From the NCBI GenBank assembly GCA_902363595.1, contig CABJAP010000015.1:27956-91955 (forward strand): DNA of 64,000 nucleotides, read 5' to 3'. The notes beneath the pieces were generated by a model. The model made no database searches. It worked only from the letters and a program-made list of their open reading frames with translations, and had not been told where the DNA came from. Position numbers and translations under genes: made by a program. How positions within the stretch are numbered: position 1 is the stretch's first letter; the number at the start of each line of letters is the position of its first letter. The DNA is from Clostridia bacterium. Its GTDB lineage: Bacteria > Bacillota > Clostridia > Peptostreptococcales > Anaerovoracaceae. Below, piece by piece: positions 1-8,594 of the stretch.

Positions 1-1
1 T

Positions 2-457
2 TGGATTTGCATCGCTTTCCCCAAGCTGTCGTTTCGGATCGTGAGCCTGGTGGTTACACTGATTATTTTATTGATGGCATCTACAGGGGTCAACTTTGTG
101 GTTAAGGTTTCCGGCCCGATTTTTACGTTTATTTATCCCATGTCCATAGTGATGACTATCCTTGGTGTTGGCAAGAAGTTCGTTCCCAACGATGGGGCCT
201 GGAAGGGCGCGGTTTATGCGGCAACCTTATTCAGTTTTTACGATGCCTTTGCTCTGGCGAGGGCCAACGGACTGATTTCAATAGCAACCGATGGACTGGA
301 TCGGCTGATCGGAGCCATTCCGCTGGCTCAGTACGGGTTTGACTGGCTGATACCTGCGGTCATAGGTTTCATCGTCGGCGCTGTGATCTGGAAAGTGCTG
401 GGAAAGCAGGATGCAGGTCCGGAAAAGAAGTTGGATGATGCACAGGCTTCTAGTTAA
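2..457 (+). CDS. brnQ: Branched-chain amino acid carrier, BrnQ/LIV-II type (C-terminal part; 5' end outside window)
   Basis: The frame is open to the left edge, so this is the C-terminal ~151 residues of a larger membrane protein. It ends in four hydrophobic stretches and a charged tail (…KQDAGPEKKLDD). The segment with GVNFVVKVSGPIF followed by a Tyr-Pro-containing helix matches the conserved last third of BrnQ sodium-coupled leucine/isoleucine/valine carriers. An internal GTG at 41 is only the first start-like codon, not the likely true start. The gene is followed by an 11-bp inverted repeat (487-525) that could end its transcript. Family call is from recognised sequence pattern; the substrate is inferred from the family. 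Confidence 0.7.
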   Translation, partial: WICIAFPKLSFRIVSLVVTLIILLMASTGVNFVVKVSGPIFTFIYPMSIVMTILGVGKKFVPNDGAWKGAVYAATLFSFYDAFALARANGLISIATDGLDRLIGAIPLAQYGFDWLIPAVIGFIVGAVIWKVLGKQDAGPEKKLDDAQASS

Positions 458-481
458 AATTTAAAAAATTGGGGAGATGGA

Positions 482-525
482 CATTTCAGATACAAAAAAT
501 GCAAAGACTCGAGGTTTTGTATCTG
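482..525. repeat. 11-bp inverted repeat carrying an 18-nt repeat copy (copy 1)
   Basis: CAGATACAAAA at 487-497 pairs perfectly with TTTTGTATCTG at 515-525 (17-nt loop). It follows the brnQ stop and may act as a terminator, although no T-run follows. The 18 bases at 482-499 recur exactly at 8444-8461. Confidence 0.6.
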
Positions 526-589
526 CCACACCACTTCTGTCTGAGACGCCTCATGACCATGATGGAAATGATCATACACAGGGTTTGAA

Positions 590-618
590 TTTACAATTGT
601 TCGAATTTTTTATATAAT
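590..618 (+). promoter_or_regulatory. Predicted sigma-A promoter of the activator gene
   Basis: TTTACA (590-595) and TATAAT (613-618) are separated by exactly 17 bp, and the gene starts 79 bp downstream. The -10 box is a perfect consensus. This suggests the sigma-54 activator itself is made from a housekeeping promoter. Confidence 0.6.
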
Positions 619-696
619 GTCTGGAGAAGTGAACAAAACCCAGAAAAGGGACTTTGATTCAGGGGCTCCTGCATAGCTGAAAGGAACAAGTGTGAA

Positions 697-2100
697 ATGA
701 TCCATTTAACAAGTGAGACAAAACAGCTTTTAAATATTATCGAAGGGCTGGTGATAATCGATCCCAGCAGCGATATCCTTTTTATGGAGGATGAGCTGGC
801 CAGAAGTATCGGATTTTCAAAAGGGGACGAAGCAGTAGGAAGATCCATCAAAGAGCTCCTGCCCCATAATACCGCCTATAAAGTATTGTCCACCGGTCAA
901 AAACAGATCGGCGAAGTGTATATTTCTGAAGGACACACGATCGTTTCCAATGCGTTCCCCATCTATATGGATGGAAAGCTTGAGGGCGTTTTGGAATACG
1001 ATGCTTTTGGCGATGCAGCAGAAATCCATAAATTCCTTGATAAAGTGATCAATATGAACCATGAGATCAATTATCATAAAAATGATCTCCGGCCTTTGAA
1101 GAGCACTAAATACTCCATCGATAATATTATCGGCCGCAGCAGGGCTACTGCACTCTTGAAAAAACAGATTAAGCAGGTGTCTTACAGTGTTTCCACTGTC
1201 CTCATCTATGGGGAAACGGGTTCAGGAAAAGAATTGGTGGCACATTCCATCCATGACCTGAGTACCAGGTCCCTGCACAATTTTATCAAAGTCAATTGCG
1301 CCGCGATCCCTTCCGAGCTCTTTGAATCCGAACTCTTCGGCTATGAAGAGGGGAGTTTTACCGGAGCTAAACGGGGCGGAAAAAAGGGGCTGGTGGAGCT
1401 GGCGGATGGGGGAACCTTGTTCTTAGACGAAATCCATCAACTGTCCTTCGCCATGCAATCCAAGCTGCTGCGGTTTTTGCAGGAGCGGGAGTTTATACGG
1501 GTGGGCGGCAGTAAGACGATGACCGTGGATACAAGAATCATTGCTGCTACCAATGAGAATTTACAAGAGCTGGTGGAACAAAAACTGTTTCGGGAAGATC
1601 TGTACTACCGGCTCAATATCCTTGAAATACAAGTACCGCCTCTGCGGGACCGAAAAGAGGATATCCAGCCCATCACAGAATCGATCGTGCAGCAGCTGAA
1701 CAATCTGCTGGGGAGAGCTGAGGTACGCCGGATTAAAGGCATATCGGAAGGCGCTTTGCTGCTGCTGAAGCAATATGACTGGCCGGGAAATATCAGGGAG
1801 CTGCACAATGTTCTGGAGCGAGCGGTGAATCTCTGCTATGAGCCGATTTTGGATTTAAAGCATTTAAAAGATTTTCAGCAGAAAGTCATCGAATCCCAGC
1901 CTGCGGCCACTGTCAACCGAATGGGAGAACTGTTTCCGCAGATGAGCCTGATTACGCTCAAAGAAGCAAAGATGAACGCAGAGCTGGCAGCAGTACGTGC
2001 AGCGCTTAGCGTTTTTCATGGAAATAAGACAAAAGCGGCCCAGTCGCTGGGAATCAGCCGGCAGGCCCTGGGTAAGATCGTAAAAAAGCATAATCTATAA
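697..2100 (+). CDS. Sigma-54-dependent transcriptional activator (PAS-AAA+-Fis HTH)
   Basis: A 467-residue enhancer-binding protein. Residues ~1-115 form a PAS-like sensor domain; the AAA+ domain carries Walker A GETGSGKE (172-179), the sigma-54 contact loop GSFTGA (219-224; Ser replaces the usual Ala) and Walker B GGTLFLDEI (238-246); the last ~40 residues are a Fis-type helix-turn-helix (NKTKAAQSLGISRQALGK). It lacks a response-regulator receiver, so it likely senses a small molecule through the PAS domain, as in RocR-type regulators. A sigma-54 promoter lies at 2473-2489 just before the next operon, and palindromes GGAAACA-N2-TGTTTCC lie between; this protein is the natural candidate to act there. 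Function of the family is established; ligand and target are inferred. Confidence 0.9.
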   Translation: MIHLTSETKQLLNIIEGLVIIDPSSDILFMEDELARSIGFSKGDEAVGRSIKELLPHNTAYKVLSTGQKQIGEVYISEGHTIVSNAFPIYMDGKLEGVLEYDAFGDAAEIHKFLDKVINMNHEINYHKNDLRPLKSTKYSIDNIIGRSRATALLKKQIKQVSYSVSTVLIYGETGSGKELVAHSIHDLSTRSLHNFIKVNCAAIPSELFESELFGYEEGSFTGAKRGGKKGLVELADGGTLFLDEIHQLSFAMQSKLLRFLQEREFIRVGGSKTMTVDTRIIAATNENLQELVEQKLFREDLYYRLNILEIQVPPLRDRKEDIQPITESIVQQLNNLLGRAEVRRIKGISEGALLLLKQYDWPGNIRELHNVLERAVNLCYEPILDLKHLKDFQQKVIESQPAATVNRMGELFPQMSLITLKEAKMNAELAAVRAALSVFHGNKTKAAQSLGISRQALGKIVKKHNL

Positions 2101-2114
2101 ATAAAAATAAGCCG

Positions 2115-2149
2115 AAGCCCTGGTTGAACCTTTCAGCCGGGGCTTTTTG
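2115..2149 (+). terminator. Rho-independent terminator after the activator gene
   Basis: Stem AGCCCTGG / CCGGGGCT (one G-U pair) around a ~13-nt loop, followed by TTTTT. It lies 15 bp after the stop codon and separates the activator transcript from the next operon. Confidence 0.8.
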
Positions 2150-2181
2150 CTGTATAGAAAAAAATGAATGATGTATGCTGC

Positions 2182-2353
2182 GAACCGATTGTTTCATGGC
2201 GATGATCTTAAGGGAGTGGAAACAAATGTTTCCGATATGCAGAATGTTTAGCAAATAGGAAAGAAAAGTTTACATATGGGAAAGAAGCCTGAAATTAGGC
2301 GAAAAGATGCAGATTTGGTTGAAGAGAACGAAATCGTGGAAACAAAACATTAC
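2182..2353. promoter_or_regulatory. Putative activator binding sites (GGAAACA-N2-TGTTTCC family)
   Basis: A perfect palindrome GGAAACA-AA-TGTTTCC lies at 2218-2233. A degenerate copy lies at 2182-2195 (GAACCGATTGTTTC, 11 of 14 matching) and a conserved half-site GGAAACAAA at 2338-2346. They sit 120-290 bp upstream of the sigma-54 promoter, the usual place for enhancer sites. The rest of the 446-bp gap between the two genes holds no gene that I can see. Confidence 0.55.
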
Positions 2354-2472
2354 ACTTTTAGATAGCAGAACGAAGGTTTTTTTTAACAGTCAGTCTGGAC
2401 ACCCCCGCACTCAAGCTTAGAAACCTTGAAAAATGCAGGACCGGCTATATGGAGCGTCAACTTAAAAACAGA

Positions 2473-2489
2473 GTGGCATGGGTTTTGCT
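2473..2489 (+). promoter_or_regulatory. Sigma-54 (-24/-12) promoter of the nitrilase operon
   Basis: TGGCAT (2474-2479), five bases, then TTGCT (2485-2489), matching the family consensus TGGCAC-N5-TTGCW. The start codon is 58 bp downstream. A 12-bp perfect palindrome CAGACATGTCTG lies between promoter and gene. Confidence 0.85.
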
Positions 2490-2546
2490 TAATATCTAAG
2501 TGTACACAGACATGTCTGAAAATTTAGAATCTATAGGAGGATCATT

Positions 2547-3539
2547 ATGGGAAGATTTTTAAACGTAGGCATCTTGCAGATGCCTGTCACAGAAGACCCG
2601 TCCGTAAATCTGGCATATTTTGAAAAAGAACTGGATCGTATTATGATGGGATTTCATAAACCGGAACTGGTTGTCGGTGTGGAGTGTCTTCAAAGCTTGG
2701 TTTCATGCAGTATTCCCGGGCCAATGACCGATTATTTCGCATCCCTTGCAAGAAAATATGAAATTTATCTCATTCCCGGAACTGTTTATGAAAAGCACGA
2801 AGAGCTGCCTGATGACAAATTCTATAATGCAGCGCCGATTTTTAATCCCCAGGGAGAACTGATCGATGTCTATCGTAAAATGGCCCCCTGGTATCCGGCC
2901 GAAGATAAAGTAATGCCTGGTAATCGCTACGTTGTATTTGATATTCCGGAAAAGGATACCAAGATTGGTGTGCAGATCTGCTATGATCTCAACTTTCCGG
3001 AGATTTCGCGAAATGAGACGCTGATGGGTGCTGAAGTCTTGGTCAAATTAACGCTGGACCCCCAGGAGCTGTTTGAATTGAACCAGCATATCCATTATGC
3101 CAGGGCTTTGGAAAATCAGGCATACCTGGTATCAACCAACTGTGTCGGCCAATTTGCTTCATCGACCATGTACGGCCATTCACAAGTGATTAGTCCGGAA
3201 GGATTTCTCGTATGGGAAGGCGGAGATGTGGCTGCGATCTGTGTTGTTACGCTGGATTTGGACTTGGTAAAGCGCTCAAGAAACTGCGGAACCAAGTTTA
3301 TGGACCACTATTTACAACATGTGGGAGAATTCAATTTTCCAGCGCCCTTTGCAGGGGCCGCGGCAGACGCGCCGCTGTTTGAAACCATATCTAGCGTCGC
3401 CCGTGATGCCGAGTCCTATGATAAAAACGTACAGCCTTACGGTGCCAATATCTTGGGCAGGCGGACGGCGATAGACCATGATTTGGAAGCATATGAAAAA
3501 GACCTGGACCTGTTTTTACAGGAGCGAGGGTTTGAATAA
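2547..3539 (+). CDS. Nitrilase-superfamily carbon-nitrogen hydrolase
   Basis: A 330-residue cytoplasmic hydrolase of the nitrilase/amidase fold. The Glu-Lys-Cys triad is visible: E46 (VGVECL), K111 (YRKMAPW) and C145 (GVQICYDLNFPE). Enzymes of this fold hydrolyse amides, carbamoyl groups or nitriles; the YRKMAPW/ICYDLNFPE pattern is nearer to the aliphatic amidase/formamidase branch than to true nitrilases. The start follows GGAGG at a good distance. It is the first gene of a sigma-54-driven operon with an MFS transporter, two bicupins, an alcohol dehydrogenase and an NTF2-like protein, so an imported amide-like compound is a reasonable guess, not shown by the sequence. Confidence 0.85.
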   Translation: MGRFLNVGILQMPVTEDPSVNLAYFEKELDRIMMGFHKPELVVGVECLQSLVSCSIPGPMTDYFASLARKYEIYLIPGTVYEKHEELPDDKFYNAAPIFNPQGELIDVYRKMAPWYPAEDKVMPGNRYVVFDIPEKDTKIGVQICYDLNFPEISRNETLMGAEVLVKLTLDPQELFELNQHIHYARALENQAYLVSTNCVGQFASSTMYGHSQVISPEGFLVWEGGDVAAICVVTLDLDLVKRSRNCGTKFMDHYLQHVGEFNFPAPFAGAAADAPLFETISSVARDAESYDKNVQPYGANILGRRTAIDHDLEAYEKDLDLFLQERGFE

Positions 3540-3560
3540 GAATACACAGGAGGTAGACTG

Positions 3561-4799
3561 ATGAGTAAAAATACGGCAAAAACCAATCTGATGCGGCTTG
3601 CAGTATTATCAATTGCGGTGGTTGGTTCAATGAACTGTTTTATGATCCCCGCGCTGGCGGTCATCGCTGACGCTTTTCCCGAGGCCAGCCCGACAGCAAT
3701 CCAAATGATCATGACCTTTGCCATGATCGGCCAGTTTCCGATGAGTGTAACTTCCGGCTTTGCCGGGGCTAAGATCAGCCAGAAAAAGCTGCTGCTCTTT
3801 GGCGTCATCTGCATTATTGCGGGCGGAGCGATGCCCATGCTGCTCCACGGAAGCATCATTTATCTATATATCGGCTCTCTGTTTATGGGCATTGGACAAG
3901 GGATTGCTCTCACCCTGATGGGGAGCTTAATCAATACCCTATTTACGGGGAAGATGCGCAGTCAGCTGCTAGGATGGCAGAATACGGTGACCATGATTAC
4001 CCTGATTCTGATCTCCATGCTGGGAGGAGCTCTCGCCAGCATTCAATGGACCTATATCTACTTGATCAGCTTTCTGGGCATACCGACCCTGATCTTCATT
4101 GCCCTCTGGCTGCCGAAAGAAAATCCCCACAGTACAGAAGAGGAACTGGCGGAAAATGCGGATTTATCGGGGCCGAAGGCAAACAGAATTCTATCCGTAC
4201 CGGTCATTCTGCTGTTGGCGTTTATCTTTTTCTTTGAAATTGGCTTTGCCTCGATCAATGTGAATGCGGCTATGCTCATTGAAGACCGGAATATTGGAGG
4301 CGGTGCCGCATGGGTAGCTGGCCTGATGAGCTCTTTTTCCTATCTAATCAGCATGGTCTCCGGAATCTTATATGTCTATATCCTCAAGCTTTCCAAAGAA
4401 TTTATCCTGGTGACCAGCGCCGTATCCATGACCATTGGACTGTTCCTCAGCTATGCGTCGTACAGTGTTTTCATCTATGCGGTCGCACAGACCTTCATCT
4501 TCTTCGGCTACAGCATCGGCATCGTAGGAGGCATGGAAATGGTAGGGCGCTTTGTCAAACCAGAATGGGTTTCCAGCTGCATGGGAGTCTTTTGGGGATT
4601 CGACTGCATTGGAACAATGGTCGAGCCCTATTTGGTCAACTCGATCACAAAATTTTTCTCAGGAGAAGTAACGCCGGGAGGCGAGCTCTTTGTAGGCGGT
4701 ATATTTATGGCGGTCACAATCGTCATTGCAGTTATATTAGGTATGAAAGGACGAAGCAACTTTATGGATCTGAAAAAGAAAACCCGCCAATCCGCGTGA
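3561..4799 (+). CDS. MFS transporter
   Basis: A 412-residue membrane protein with about 12 hydrophobic segments and a hydrophilic central loop near residues 188-205 (ENPHSTEEELAENADLSG), the usual 6+6 layout of major facilitator permeases. AGGAGG lies 9 bp before the start, and the gene is 21 bp after the hydrolase. The position inside the nitrilase/bicupin operon suggests uptake of the operon's substrate, though export cannot be excluded. No substrate motif is recognisable. Confidence 0.88.
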   Translation: MSKNTAKTNLMRLAVLSIAVVGSMNCFMIPALAVIADAFPEASPTAIQMIMTFAMIGQFPMSVTSGFAGAKISQKKLLLFGVICIIAGGAMPMLLHGSIIYLYIGSLFMGIGQGIALTLMGSLINTLFTGKMRSQLLGWQNTVTMITLILISMLGGALASIQWTYIYLISFLGIPTLIFIALWLPKENPHSTEEELAENADLSGPKANRILSVPVILLLAFIFFFEIGFASINVNAAMLIEDRNIGGGAAWVAGLMSSFSYLISMVSGILYVYILKLSKEFILVTSAVSMTIGLFLSYASYSVFIYAVAQTFIFFGYSIGIVGGMEMVGRFVKPEWVSSCMGVFWGFDCIGTMVEPYLVNSITKFFSGEVTPGGELFVGGIFMAVTIVIAVILGMKGRSNFMDLKKKTRQSA

Positions 4800-4828
4800 T
4801 CTGAAACAAGAAAGGAATAGGTTGAAAA

Positions 4829-5824
4829 ATGTTAAAGTTTAATCAAGAAACGGGAAACTATGAAATGGTCAGAGAAGCGGTTGTCATTGATCCGACGGCC
4901 TTTTCCCTGGAAGAATCAGCAGATGAAAACGGCGTCGGTCATTTGTTCATCACAGCCAGAGGAGCCGAAAAAAATTTGGAAATGAGCGATTACTGCGTCA
5001 ATGAAGGGGATGAAGTCCCTTACCATTATCATGAATACGGAAGTGAGATTTTCTTTGTCACAAGAGGAAGCGTAGATGCAGTGATGGGAGGAAAACAGAT
5101 TGTTGTCAATCCAGGTGATATGATTCTGATCCGGCCCTTTATGCCCCACGGCTTTGAATATCGCGAAAATGGAACTGTCTGGCATGAGATTATTCAAGGA
5201 ATGGATTTGTGGGAAGGTTTGACTGGGCTTGACCGAATCTATGAAAACTGCCCGGAAAAAATAGAGGACGATCTGTTCATGCGAGATTATCTGAAAACAG
5301 AAGGCCGAGTGGATTATCTAGGCTATCCTTATCTGGAAGCGGAGACAGTTTCTCCGGAAGAGATGCCTGGATTCTGCGGCAAAGACATGTATTACAAGAG
5401 CTACCAATTGCCGGGTATCGAATGCCGCATCAAATACCCAAGGTGGAAAATGGATAACAGAAAAGAAGTATGGGAGTTCATCATGGACCAGGGTCAGACC
5501 ATCGCCTGGGATGAACCCTACTTCAGCCATGAACTGATGGTAGTGCGCAGCGGCAGTGTGAAGGTCGAAATCGAAGGATATGAAACACAAATCGCAAAGA
5601 CTGAGGATATCATCCATATCCCCGATTATGCAAGACATCGAATTACTGTTTTAGAGTCTGGGACAGTGCTGCAGGACTTCAATGTTCAGTACGATTTGTT
5701 TCTGATGATGGAAGAGCTGGACATTGCAAGAAGAGAAGGACGCTTGGACGATGATTTGGTTTTAGACTGCCTGAATCGTTATCAATGTCCGGTTACAGAA
5801 GCCAGCGGGCTGATCTGCCGCTAG
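4829..5824 (+). CDS. Bicupin protein 1
   Basis: A 331-residue protein with two cupin barrels. The first holds a full metal site in canonical order: H66 and H68 with E73 (HxHx4E, in YHYHEYGSEIFF), then H107 (FMPHGF). The second barrel (about 225-300; SHELMVVRSGSVKVEIEG, then IPDYARHRITVL) has fewer ligands. Bicupins include oxygen-dependent ring-cleaving dioxygenases, oxalate decarboxylases and isomerases; in an anaerobe an isomerase, decarboxylase or lyase is likelier than a dioxygenase. It is paralogous to the next gene (same motifs and ending: YQCP-[VY]-TE). Exact reaction unknown. Confidence 0.82.
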   Translation: MLKFNQETGNYEMVREAVVIDPTAFSLEESADENGVGHLFITARGAEKNLEMSDYCVNEGDEVPYHYHEYGSEIFFVTRGSVDAVMGGKQIVVNPGDMILIRPFMPHGFEYRENGTVWHEIIQGMDLWEGLTGLDRIYENCPEKIEDDLFMRDYLKTEGRVDYLGYPYLEAETVSPEEMPGFCGKDMYYKSYQLPGIECRIKYPRWKMDNRKEVWEFIMDQGQTIAWDEPYFSHELMVVRSGSVKVEIEGYETQIAKTEDIIHIPDYARHRITVLESGTVLQDFNVQYDLFLMMEELDIARREGRLDDDLVLDCLNRYQCPVTEASGLICR

Positions 5825-5866
5825 CGGAAAACAAGTTGTTGCAAGAGAAAAAGAAAAGAGGTTGAC

Positions 5867-6832
5867 ATGAATACAGAAAGAATCATCCTTGATCCAAAGG
5901 ATCCAACGCATGCGATCAGCGCCGTTTCCGGAAAAGAAGACAGCGCCCACAGCTTTGTGCAAAATGTGCATATCAGCGGCAATAATGAAATGAACGATTA
6001 TATCGCTTACGAAGGAACGAGCATACCGCTCCATACCCATGACAAAGGATATGAGCTGTTCTATGTTCAGGAAGGGGAGATGACCGCTGTTTTGGGCGGA
6101 TATCAGGCAAAGGTAAGGCCAGGGGATATGCTGCTGATTCCGCCCGCCATGCCCCACGGTTTTACCTATGGCAAAGAGACCGTATGGTGGGAAGTCATGA
6201 ATGGTATGTTCATGTGGGATGGAATCTGGTCTTTGGATCGAATCTTTGAAAATTGTCCGGAGAAATATGAAGACAAAGCGTTTCGAGATCAGTTCGAGAG
6301 AAGAAAAGGTCAGGTATCCTATCCCCAGTTTCCAATGAAGGCAGTGACAAAGACGGAGGCGGAAAACTTGCCGGGCTTCAGCGGAAAGGGCAGATTTTAT
6401 AAGACCTACAGTTTTCCCGGGATCCAGTGCAGACTGAGATATCCCAAGTGGGAGATGGCCGGAAGAAAGGAGATTTGGGAATTTGAGCTGGATGAACAGA
6501 TAGCGGTGAGCTTCACCCATTATGTCAGCCATGAGCTCATTGCTGTGACACAGGGCAGCGTCAAAGTTGAGGTGCAGGGGCGCGATCCTATGACGGCCAA
6601 GAAAGGCCAGATTATCAACATTCCCAACTTTACGGCCCATAAACTGACTTCTCTGGAGTCCGGTACGACTTTGCAGGATTTTAATGTTCACTTTCCTTTG
6701 ATGCTGCTGTTGGACGAACTTGTCTTCACGAAAAAACGGGATCCGCAGAACGTAGATAAGGCGTTTCTGAAAGAGCGGTTTGACAAGTACCAGTGTCCGT
6801 ATACGGAAATTACCGGCATTTTTGTACCATGA
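5867..6832 (+). CDS. Bicupin protein 2 (paralogue of the preceding gene)
   Basis: A 321-residue bicupin with the same architecture as its neighbour: H56, H58, E63 (LHTHDKGYELFY) and H97 (AMPHGF) in barrel one; SHELIAVTQGSVKVEVQG and IPNFTAHKLTSLESGT in barrel two. Both proteins share the FSGKG/FCGKD…PGIQCR/PGIECR linker and the C-terminal YQCP…TE…G ending, so they arose by tandem duplication. They could be two steps in one pathway or subunits of one complex. The ribosome site is GAGGTTG, weaker than its neighbours. Function not recognised beyond the fold. Confidence 0.82.
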   Translation: MNTERIILDPKDPTHAISAVSGKEDSAHSFVQNVHISGNNEMNDYIAYEGTSIPLHTHDKGYELFYVQEGEMTAVLGGYQAKVRPGDMLLIPPAMPHGFTYGKETVWWEVMNGMFMWDGIWSLDRIFENCPEKYEDKAFRDQFERRKGQVSYPQFPMKAVTKTEAENLPGFSGKGRFYKTYSFPGIQCRLRYPKWEMAGRKEIWEFELDEQIAVSFTHYVSHELIAVTQGSVKVEVQGRDPMTAKKGQIINIPNFTAHKLTSLESGTTLQDFNVHFPLMLLLDELVFTKKRDPQNVDKAFLKERFDKYQCPYTEITGIFVP

Positions 6833-6851
6833 TAGACAGGAGGACCTTCTT

Positions 6852-8018
6852 ATGGAATTTGTACTGGAACAAAAAGTCAAAGTGCTCATAGGCGATGGGA
6901 AATTGGATCAGATCGGCGTTCTTTTGAAGGAGGCCGGATATAGCAGAGCGTTTCTTGTCTATGACAGTGGGGTCAAAGCAGCGGGGATTATTGAACGGGT
7001 TTTTACATATCTAGACCGCCAACAGGTTTACTATACAGCTTTTGATAAAGTTGAGCCGGACCCTCCTGCAAACATCATTGATGAGGGGGCTGAACTGTGC
7101 AGGAAGGAGCATTGTGATTGTGTTGTTGCAATAGGCGGCGGAAGCGCGATCGATACGGCCAAAGGCATCACTGTACTTCGCTTTAATGATGGAAAAATTT
7201 TGGACTATAGAGAAAAGGAGATTAAGCCTGCCGCCGGTCTGATCACCATCCCCACGACCGCAGGAACCGGCTCCGAGCTTTCTCAGGGGATTATCATTAC
7301 GGATCCCTTGAAAAAGGAAAAAGTGCCGCTGCTTGCTTTTCAGGCTATGAGCGAATATGCGATCCTGGATCCGGAGCTGACGCAAACCATGCCAAGAAAG
7401 CTGACGATTACCACTGGGCTGGATGTGTTTTCCCATGCGGCGGAAGCCTATACGACTCTTATGTCCAACCCTGCTTCAGATTTAATCTGTGAAAAACTGA
7501 TGGAAACGGTTTTCCAGTGTCTGCCCGCAGCAGCCAGCGACGGGCAGGATTCAGAGGCCAGAAGAAAGATGCTGATCTGTGCTTCTCTTGGAGGCTGGAT
7601 GCTTTATAACGCCAGCGCCCATGTGGGACATTCCATCGCTCACGTGATCGGCGCCGAACTGAAGATCGCTCACGGAGCAGCCTGCGCATATGCTTTTCCG
7701 GCTATGATTAAAGAAGCGGCCTGCGTTCTGCCGCAGAAGGTCCGCAAGATCGGCCAGATTCTTGGTACGCCATTGGATGAAAATCTGACGCCAAATCAGA
7801 TTGGAGAAAGGACGGCCAAAGCATACATGGTTTTCCGCGACCAGATTCTGGGCCTGGAGCCGCAGCAGATGCCAAGTCTCCAGGCAGACCATGTTGAAAC
7901 GATGGCAAATGCGATTGCCAATGAGCCGTTTGCACAGATCGCACCTTTTAAAGTCACGGAAGCGAAGGCGAAAAAGATGTTAATGGAAATCCTGGCGCAG
8001 CAAGGAGGAATAGCATGA
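6852..8018 (+). CDS. Iron-containing alcohol dehydrogenase
   Basis: The ATG at 6852, preceded by ACAGGAGG, is chosen over an upstream in-frame codon inside the bicupin gene; this gives 388 residues, the usual size. Family III motifs are present: NAD-binding GGGSAIDTAKG, TIPTTAGTGSELS, and the metal-ligand helices GLDVFSHAAEAY and VGHSIAHVIGAELKIAHG. It would interconvert an alcohol and an aldehyde or ketone with NAD(P)H, as a redox step of the nitrilase/bicupin pathway. The substrate is not evident. Confidence 0.88.
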   Translation: MEFVLEQKVKVLIGDGKLDQIGVLLKEAGYSRAFLVYDSGVKAAGIIERVFTYLDRQQVYYTAFDKVEPDPPANIIDEGAELCRKEHCDCVVAIGGGSAIDTAKGITVLRFNDGKILDYREKEIKPAAGLITIPTTAGTGSELSQGIIITDPLKKEKVPLLAFQAMSEYAILDPELTQTMPRKLTITTGLDVFSHAAEAYTTLMSNPASDLICEKLMETVFQCLPAAASDGQDSEARRKMLICASLGGWMLYNASAHVGHSIAHVIGAELKIAHGAACAYAFPAMIKEAACVLPQKVRKIGQILGTPLDENLTPNQIGERTAKAYMVFRDQILGLEPQQMPSLQADHVETMANAIANEPFAQIAPFKVTEAKAKKMLMEILAQQGGIA

Positions 8019-8398
8019 ATGCATATTATCAGGAATTGGAAAAGATAAAACAGGTCCTTGAGACTTACTTTGAAGCGGCTTACTGTAAGGATTTGGAACG
8101 TTTGAGAGAGATCTTCCATCCGCAGGCATCTATGTACGGATATCTGGCCGGGGAGCTTGTTCTTGGATCACCGGAGCTTTTTATTCAAGACGTTGGGGCA
8201 AGGCCCTCGATGAGAGAGGAGGGCATAGACTGCCGCTGCATAGTGAAATCCATTTGCATGACCAAGGATACTGCGACTGCTGTTGTGGCAGAAGATAACT
8301 TTTTCGGCTCTTTGTGCTTTGAAGATAGCTTTCAGCTGCTGAAGGCAGATGGAACATGGAAGATTGTGAGCAAACTGTTTACCACAATTGATGAATAG
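8015..8398 (+). CDS. NTF2-like protein (lumazine-binding/SnoaL-type fold)
   Basis: A 127-residue protein beginning in an ATGA overlap with the dehydrogenase stop, behind AAGGAGG, so it is translationally coupled. The N-terminal helix with YFEAAYCKDLERLREIFHP and the C-terminal strand FQLLKADGTWKIVSKLF are typical of small NTF2-like proteins with a conical ligand pocket. Such proteins act as isomerases, hydrolases or plain binding proteins. As the last gene of the operon it may hold a pathway intermediate. Fold assignment is by pattern only. Confidence 0.7.
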   Translation: MNAYYQELEKIKQVLETYFEAAYCKDLERLREIFHPQASMYGYLAGELVLGSPELFIQDVGARPSMREEGIDCRCIVKSICMTKDTATAVVAEDNFFGSLCFEDSFQLLKADGTWKIVSKLFTTIDE

Positions 8399-8443
8399 AC
8401 TATTTGAAAAGGGGGCTTGCGTTCGGATTTTTTGAAGAATCAG

Positions 8444-8491
8444 CATTTCAGATACAAAAAAGAAAAAAAGTTGGATTTTTTGTTTTGCATC
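8444..8491. repeat. 18-nt repeat copy 2 with imperfect hairpin
   Basis: Bases 8444-8461 repeat 482-499 exactly. GATACAAAA (8451-8459) can pair with TTTTGCATC (8483-8491) with one mismatch, so the copy again sits in a stem-loop just after a stop codon. It may terminate the bicupin operon. Confidence 0.5.
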
Positions 8492-8594
8492 CAGGCATCT
8501 CATTTTTTCTCGCCCCCTTTTTGCCTGGCGCTCTCCCCAGCCCAGGCCGATTCCCGCGGAACTTCCCCAGTGAAAACAGCTGGAATTTCTGCCG

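Noticed and set aside
5762..6889. Long open frame on the minus strand opposite bicupin 2
   Set aside because: Antisense to a well-supported gene; no ribosome site and no family pattern. Similar antisense frames opposite the ABC permease, etfA, the FAD oxidoreductase and the iron dehydrogenase at 61.5 kb were rejected for the same reason.
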